A stretch of DNA of 46,452 nt from Prevotella sp. (GTDB taxonomy: Bacteria; Bacteroidota; Bacteroidia; Bacteroidales; Bacteroidaceae), in contig JAGCPC010000132.1 in NCBI GenBank assembly GCA_017642485.1, positions 1 through 46,452 on the forward strand, written 5' to 3'. The notes under the pieces were generated by a model. The model had not been told where the DNA came from and made no database searches. It saw only the letters and a list, made by a program, of their open reading frames with translations. Positions within the stretch are counted from its first letter, which is position 1; the number at the start of each line of letters is the position of its first letter. Positions 41,447 through 46,452 of the stretch are shown here, in pieces. The position numbers were made by a program, and so were the translations under genes.

Positions 41447-43012
41447 TTACCCACCTACCTTCAATCTCGTATCACTATAGTCAAGTGACATTTCTCTCTG
41501 TAAACTTATCGGCACATAATCTGGCAACTCTGATAGACGTTCGCGAAGAGTTTTTCCATTAAGTGGGTCATAACCGTTCTTCATTTTTTGTGCCAATCCG
41601 TGTCTTGTCCTTGCCATATAGCAGTTCACCTCTGAGGCTTTTAATGGTGTTCCATGCTCTATAAAATTATTGCCAGGACATAAATTGCAATATGCACAAT
41701 ACTCGTATTTTCCACACTCATCATAATCGTTCAAGGTTAAGTTGTGCCAATAGCTGATTTCCTTACTGTTATTAATTATATAAGAAATGTTGTGCTTTTT
41801 TAGATTACCAAATATTGTATGAAATGAACAACATGGTATAAGATTCCCTTCAGGAGTTATACAGAAGGAATTATCTCCTGCTCCACAGGGTTTTTCATTC
41901 ATGTTTTTTTTCTGTCCACCATAATTAGGAGCCTCTTTTCCAACATAAAGTGGAATATTGTCATCACGAAGAACTATCTCCAACTGTTCTGGAGTCATGC
42001 GTAAGTACTTGCTCACACACTTATCACCCTCAATAGAGTCTGTTAGGCTTATTTCAAATTGTGGAACTGCTCCATATTGTTTGGCTATATCCGCAACCAT
42101 AAAATATGATTTCACATTTGGTCGCATTACACAGCATTTAAGATTCATTGGAACACCCATAGTCGATAGTTGATTCACAACCGACATAGACTTATCCCAA
42201 GAGCCTTTAACGCGAGTAATATAGTCATGAACTTCAGCTATTCCACTATATATGGAAACTCCTACTAAACGAGGATAAAAATTGGCAAGCCTTTCGACAT
42301 AATCAACTATACGCTGTCCATTGGTGAAAACATCAAATGCTATACCTTTATTATATAAATAGTCTATCAAATCCCATGCAAAAGATTTAGAGAAAGGATC
42401 GCCTCCTGTCAAACATACCTTTACCAAACCTAGCTCATATAGTTCGTCAATAATCCTCTTGTAATCATCCAATGATAATTCCTCTCGATTGCCTCTGCCG
42501 CTTATTTCATCATCGTTTCGGGTGGCTCCCTCATTGTAGCAGTGAACGCATTTCTCACTACAACGGTAAGTCAGTTCAAACATAACACTCGTAATGCCTC
42601 CTACCTTTTCTGTATACATCTGTTCAGCATTTGATATAGCATAGGGTAGTTTTTCTTGAGTTGTGCGCTCACTATAGTGCTCTTGTTGACGATTGTATTC
42701 ACTAACACGTCTGCGGTAGTCTGCAATAATTTCATTTGTTGGGAAAACGGATGAAACGATACCCATCTGCTCTAATTGGTGAAAGAAAGGGGCTATGCTT
42801 TCCATCGCGATATTTAGCTTTGTGGCAATGGCATCAAGGTCCAACTTGCCATTACGTGGAACGGCAAGAATCTCGTCAATCACCATTGCAGAGTAACTTT
42901 CAAAATAGTAACTCATACCTGCAATCAGGTTATAGTAGATCGCTACTTGTGCTTTCTCATTGTATCTACCACATGTCCATATTGGACGATAGTATAATTG
43001 GTGTTGAGTCAT
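41447..43012 (-). CDS. Radical SAM/SPASM peptide maturase with N-terminal PqqD-like domain
   Basis: The 521-residue enzyme has the 4Fe-4S cluster motif Cys151-x3-Cys155-x2-Cys158 preceded by Thr-Tyr-Arg, the Gly-Gly-Asp-Pro SAM-binding motif at 203-206, and a C-terminal SPASM-type set of cysteines (376, 384, 394, 395, 433, 439, 442, 445 and 464) for extra clusters. Residues 1-90 resemble a PqqD-like peptide-recognition domain that binds leader peptides. This is the architecture of enzymes that install carbon-sulfur or carbon-carbon crosslinks in ribosomal peptides. Its ATG overlaps the preceding stop as ATGA. The tail ends in Val-Gly-Gly. The specific reaction cannot be told from sequence. 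Confidence 0.85.
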   Translation of the reverse strand: MTQHQLYYRPIWTCGRYNEKAQVAIYYNLIAGMSYYFESYSAMVIDEILAVPRNGKLDLDAIATKLNIAMESIAPFFHQLEQMGIVSSVFPTNEIIADYRRRVSEYNRQQEHYSERTTQEKLPYAISNAEQMYTEKVGGITSVMFELTYRCSEKCVHCYNEGATRNDDEISGRGNREELSLDDYKRIIDELYELGLVKVCLTGGDPFSKSFAWDLIDYLYNKGIAFDVFTNGQRIVDYVERLANFYPRLVGVSIYSGIAEVHDYITRVKGSWDKSMSVVNQLSTMGVPMNLKCCVMRPNVKSYFMVADIAKQYGAVPQFEISLTDSIEGDKCVSKYLRMTPEQLEIVLRDDNIPLYVGKEAPNYGGQKKNMNEKPCGAGDNSFCITPEGNLIPCCSFHTIFGNLKKHNISYIINNSKEISYWHNLTLNDYDECGKYEYCAYCNLCPGNNFIEHGTPLKASEVNCYMARTRHGLAQKMKNGYDPLNGKTLRERLSELPDYVPISLQREMSLDYSDTRLKVGG

Positions 43013-43440
43013 TTTATCGAATTTAAACTATCCTTAGAAATAGAATCTCTAAACAAATTATCAGTGTCACGATATGCAGAACCCGCAGTCTGCATATAAG
43101 TGCTACCTTTTTTATCTTCACTCGTCATTTTTTGCGCTATAAAGGACAAATATGATCCAGATATGATTTTTTCCGAATTGCCAGCTATTTTTAAATGACT
43201 TGCAACATTTCCTTTTCCTTCATTTTTTAATGTTGTTAACTTATTGCTTGAACTATCAAAAAGAATTATCCTACCTCCTTTTGAAATAGAAAGAATACTC
43301 TTTGATGTTAAAATTTGTTTTGCTACGACACTTTTTCCATCAACTGTTACATTTCCTGCTACAGAGTAGACTTTATATTGCTGAGCATATGAATATGTAT
43401 ATGCAAAAAACAAAACTATAAAAAATAAATATTTTCTCAT
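43009..43440 (-). CDS. Small exported FecR-like domain protein
   Basis: The 143-residue protein has a signal peptide (cleavage near Ser-Tyr-Ala-Gln, residue 20), then Tyr-Ser-Val-Ala-Gly-Asn-Val and a short beta-rich domain that recalls the FecR/OmpA-like periplasmic fold. The last 45 residues are Ser/Lys/Asp-rich and likely disordered. It is 2 bases after the CHASE2 gene and overlaps the maturase start by 4 bases, so it is made together with both. It could carry a signal between the membrane sensor and the rest of the system. Confidence 0.55.
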   Translation of the reverse strand: MRKYLFFIVLFFAYTYSYAQQYKVYSVAGNVTVDGKSVVAKQILTSKSILSISKGGRIILFDSSSNKLTTLKNEGKGNVASHLKIAGNSEKIISGSYLSFIAQKMTSEDKKGSTYMQTAGSAYRDTDNLFRDSISKDSLNSIK

Positions 43441-43442
43441 GA

Positions 43443-44624
43443 TTAGTCCTCTTTAAATATTGATGATTCAATAAATTTATTTTTGTGATTAATAGCCCAA
43501 GACTGAATAAATGCTTCGTACAATTCTCGAGCAGCTATCAACATTGCAACTAAAGCAAGGATTAATACCGTATCAAAATAAATACCAGATTTTTTAAATA
43601 CAACATATCCAATCCAATTGATACAAATTAACCACAACACTACAACTATCGTTGTTAACAATCCTGATTTGTCAAAAAATGCAATGAAGGTTTTTTTATC
43701 AAATTTACTTGAGAATAATCCCAACGCATATAATGATAACTCTATTAAGAAACAAACAATAAAAGCAATCAGATAATTGGCCCATTCTGGAGAATCTCTT
43801 ATAACCTTTCTTTCCAATATTGTCTTCAAGGCATAGGTCTGCATTTCCAAGCCTGCCATTTTCCCAATTGGCGAAAGATGCATATCCTGTTCCTCATGCA
43901 TTGTTCCTACCATCAAAATGTGACCCGTTATCAAATCCTCATGCTCATCAAGTTCTGATGCTTTAACCACAGGAAAAGCAACATTACTATAATCAATATG
44001 CAAGACTTTATCTGTGGGTTGTATATTTTCATCCATCAAATGAGCAACCATATATGGAAAAGAATAAACAGCAGAGTCATTTAGTTGTTGAGTAACTGTA
44101 TAATCTCTTATATTGCGAGCTTCCATATTGTCAGGAAAATTGGCATAGCCTTGGTTCACGTTAATACTATCCGCAAAAAAAGAACGAGTAACATGAGTAA
44201 AACATTCTTTGTCTTCATCATAATCCCTAAGTTTCATTGTAAAGATGGCTTTGTCTCCTAATTCCTTAACAGCATCTTGAAGTAATTCGTTTCCAACAGC
44301 ATCGTCTCTGACGCCCTCAAAGATAATATCCACGCCAACTGCTTGAGGTTCCATATCATTTATCTTCATCAGAATCTCTGCCAAATCACCTCTATAATAA
44401 TAGTCTGTCATATCGACAATGGTTATCAATTCTGATGTCTCTAGTTCTGATCCCTGTCTGTCTATCTGATAATACATATCAGATAAAGAATAGTTACTGA
44501 ATGCCTGCTCTATTGGATTCAAGAAATCAACATTTACAGTAACATAAGCTAATACTCCCATAAATACAAATGAGAGAATCGTTACAATCCAATGGTCTCT
44601 ATGAAAAAAAACTTTCCAATTCAT
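43443..44624 (-). CDS. CHASE2-domain membrane sensor protein
   Basis: The 393-residue protein has an N-terminal membrane segment (about 13-32), an extracytoplasmic CHASE2 domain at about 35-280 with the family features Asp-Met-Thr-Asp, Val-Gly-Val-Asp-Ile-Ile-Phe and Gly-His-Ile-Leu-Met-Val-Gly, and three C-terminal membrane segments at about 286-303, 322-340 and 347-365. No cytoplasmic output domain follows the last segment, so any output must pass to a partner. It lies 15 bases after the TPR-CHAT gene; CHASE2 proteins are often encoded beside CHAT proteases. Confidence 0.8.
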   Translation of the reverse strand: MNWKVFFHRDHWIVTILSFVFMGVLAYVTVNVDFLNPIEQAFSNYSLSDMYYQIDRQGSELETSELITIVDMTDYYYRGDLAEILMKINDMEPQAVGVDIIFEGVRDDAVGNELLQDAVKELGDKAIFTMKLRDYDEDKECFTHVTRSFFADSINVNQGYANFPDNMEARNIRDYTVTQQLNDSAVYSFPYMVAHLMDENIQPTDKVLHIDYSNVAFPVVKASELDEHEDLITGHILMVGTMHEEQDMHLSPIGKMAGLEMQTYALKTILERKVIRDSPEWANYLIAFIVCFLIELSLYALGLFSSKFDKKTFIAFFDKSGLLTTIVVVLWLICINWIGYVVFKKSGIYFDTVLILALVAMLIAARELYEAFIQSWAINHKNKFIESSIFKED

Positions 44625-44639
44625 ACTATATGTTTTTAT

Positions 44640-46452
44640 TTACTCTAAAGCATCTAACATAATGAATGCTGCCCAATGATTTGGATCTGGGTCAATATCC
44701 CTCAGCCATGACTGTGCTTCAATGAAAGACTGTCTTTTCGTCTTCCCTAAAACCAAGTTCTGATAAAATTCACTCATTAACATCTCTGTTGCAGTATCAT
44801 TTACTTTCCAAAGACTCATAAGGAGTGTCTGTGCTCCAGCTTTTTTGAAAGCTCGCTGAAGTCCAAATACTCCTTCGCTACCAGAAATATCTCCAAGAGC
44901 TGTTTGGCAAGCAGACAATACTACAAGATCAAGACCTCTAAAGTCCAATTTAGATATTTCTTTAGCAGTTAGGATTCCATCATCAACATTTGGTGGTAAC
45001 TTTTCACCTTTGATGGTTCGATTGCTACCAGCCAACATCAAACCAGAACGAGTCATGGCCTTATCTTCCTCTGTAGTTCGATCTGTATTATCCGAATTTA
45101 AGAACTGCATTTCTTCATGTATTCTCTTTATCTTTTCTGCATCTGTTTCAGTCCAGTAAAAGCCATGGGTAGCTATATGCAATACATTCGGCTTTGTTCC
45201 ACTTAATGACTTAAATGACTCTTCCGTTCCACTTATACCTATGTACTTTTGATACATGATGGCATCAGAATCAAATGTAGATGAGATGTTCTCCACTTCT
45301 ACTCTTGTTCCTGACAGATATCCACACCCTCCCCTTACAGAAGAATTTTCAATAGCAGGATTGTGGCTTTCTGGTGTAATTCTTTCATCATCACCTATAT
45401 CATATTGTCTATTTTCATCCATGAGGATTGAAGTATCTGCATCATACTGTATTCCACCATATAATACAGCATTCCAATCGCTAGGCTTTTGTCGTTCTAT
45501 CGTTAGTTGGCGAGTTGAGGATAAACGACAAAGATTGTATTTTTCTGAGATATTCATACCATCTTCCATAGGTAAGTACTCTATACCAATATTATGCAAT
45601 GCTCCTATAGGAGAGAAATACACATTAGTAATGCCTTCCAATTCTTCCTCCATTGGCTTCCACAACAAGTTACTCAGGGCAGAGGTTGTATAAATCTCAT
45701 TTTTATCAATGGCTTTTATCTCTTCACCTTTAAATAATGGAATCATATGTGGCGCTTTATAGCCTTTTTTAATTACCAAAGCAAAATATCTGTCGTTATT
45801 ATCATCATCAATGGTAGAAGTCAGAAACTCTATAGCTAAATCATTATCCTTCAATTTGTTCTGTACATCAAGCCACGTTGTACGTAAATTGTTAGTAAAA
45901 TCTCCAAAACTCTTCAGTTTCTGATGAAGTTGCAATTCAAGGCGCTGTGATAGTTGTTCTATAGAATCTGTACTAACAGGACGTTTTGAAACCTCCATTT
46001 CATACAACTTACTCAAGTAATCTCTGTTTTCTTTTAGTGTGGTGTAGATTTGTTTTACTTCTGGATCATTCGCTTCATCTATCAATTTACTAACTTCGAG
46101 CTCAGTGTTTAGCAATAATCCTTTGGCAAAGAGAGCAGACTTATTATACACATCACAAGCATAAAAGTCTCGCTGCTCTTTGCTTAACACATCCCAATAG
46201 TCAAAATAGTCACTGGGATAAACTGAATTAAAAGCCCCAGCATGACCATTCCAAAACGTCTCTCTCATACCCTTATTGGACCCTAAGAACATTTTTAAGA
46301 CGAGATTTTCAACAATGTCCGTATAATCTTTAAATGCTTCAATAGCTTTTGTATAATTGCCTAATTTGTGATAAACAAGAGCAAAATTATTCATAGAACT
46401 AGCATAGTGTTGATTATCCTTACCAAATAAGCGTATCCTAATCTGCAATGAC
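44640..46452 (-). CDS. TPR-CHAT caspase-like protease (N-terminus beyond the window)
   Basis: At least 603 residues are visible and the frame stays open to the edge, so the start is missing; the TTG at 46448 is not taken as the start. The N-terminal part has TPR units and helical linkers. The C-terminal CHAT domain has the catalytic dyad His428 in Ile-Ala-Thr-His-Gly and Cys514 in Ser-Ala-Cys-Gln-Thr (numbered from 46448), and ends with the family block His-Trp-Ala-Ala-Phe. Such proteases are activated by partner or ligand binding and cut specific proteins. Here it heads a co-directional set with a CHASE2 sensor and a radical SAM maturase. Confidence 0.85.
   Translation of the reverse strand, partial: SLQIRIRLFGKDNQHYASSMNNFALVYHKLGNYTKAIEAFKDYTDIVENLVLKMFLGSNKGMRETFWNGHAGAFNSVYPSDYFDYWDVLSKEQRDFYACDVYNKSALFAKGLLLNTELEVSKLIDEANDPEVKQIYTTLKENRDYLSKLYEMEVSKRPVSTDSIEQLSQRLELQLHQKLKSFGDFTNNLRTTWLDVQNKLKDNDLAIEFLTSTIDDDNNDRYFALVIKKGYKAPHMIPLFKGEEIKAIDKNEIYTTSALSNLLWKPMEEELEGITNVYFSPIGALHNIGIEYLPMEDGMNISEKYNLCRLSSTRQLTIERQKPSDWNAVLYGGIQYDADTSILMDENRQYDIGDDERITPESHNPAIENSSVRGGCGYLSGTRVEVENISSTFDSDAIMYQKYIGISGTEESFKSLSGTKPNVLHIATHGFYWTETDAEKIKRIHEEMQFLNSDNTDRTTEEDKAMTRSGLMLAGSNRTIKGEKLPPNVDDGILTAKEISKLDFRGLDLVVLSACQTALGDISGSEGVFGLQRAFKKAGAQTLLMSLWKVNDTATEMLMSEFYQNLVLGKTKRQSFIEAQSWLRDIDPDPNHWAAFIMLDALE

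Noticed and set aside
46446..46448. TTG at 46448 as the true start of the CHAT protein
   Set aside because: The frame stays open to the edge and the residues there are inside a TPR unit, so the gene continues beyond the window.

Overview
The window comes from a Bacteroidota chromosome, most likely Bacteroidales and probably Prevotella or a close Prevotellaceae relative. The evidence is fimbrillin-type lipoprotein pilins, PepD, TonB-type barrels, DUF3575-like outer-membrane proteins, and several upstream regions with the Bacteroidota -7 box TAnnTTTG. I see no rRNA, CRISPR array, integrase or transposase.

Positions 1-17 kb are mostly housekeeping: an SGNH hydrolase, a GTG-started TonB-type barrel protein, tRNA-Met(CAU), a low-molecular-weight tyrosine phosphatase, PepD, a FlaA1/CapD-type nucleotide-sugar dehydratase, a minus-strand group (psd, pssA, TadA-type deaminase, NfeD, SPFH protein), dnaE and rodA. 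Short A/T-rich tandem repeats fill many gaps here. In several places they run in frame into genes and encode part of a signal peptide, an internal loop or a C-terminus.

Positions 17.3-34.3 kb form one long plus-strand operon for a type V (FimA/Mfa1-like) pilus. In order it encodes a DUF3575-like protein with a charged helical tail, a secreted protein built of repeats of that tail, a FimB/Mfa2-like lipoprotein, four fimbrillin lipoproteins, a second DUF3575-like protein, an OmpA-like 858-residue protein, a 752-residue outer-membrane protein and a TPR protein, followed by a strong terminator. A second TPR paralogue, a Cof-type HAD phosphatase, an NCS2 purine permease and a small exported protein follow to 38.6 kb.

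From about 38.7 kb to the right edge every gene is on the minus strand and the DNA is visibly richer in A/T. This is the least ordinary region. In transcription order it holds a TPR-CHAT caspase-like protease (cut by the edge), a CHASE2 membrane sensor, a small exported FecR-like protein, a radical SAM/SPASM peptide maturase, a 34-residue two-cysteine peptide that looks like its substrate, a 60-residue helical peptide, a degenerate kinase-like protein, a tiny membrane protein, a cysteine-rich zinc-ribbon-like protein, a SprT-like metallopeptidase and a BspA-type LRR protein. I read this as a candidate ribosomally made, post-translationally modified peptide (RiPP) system coupled to a sensor-protease module. 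The coupling is inferred from gene order and overlaps.
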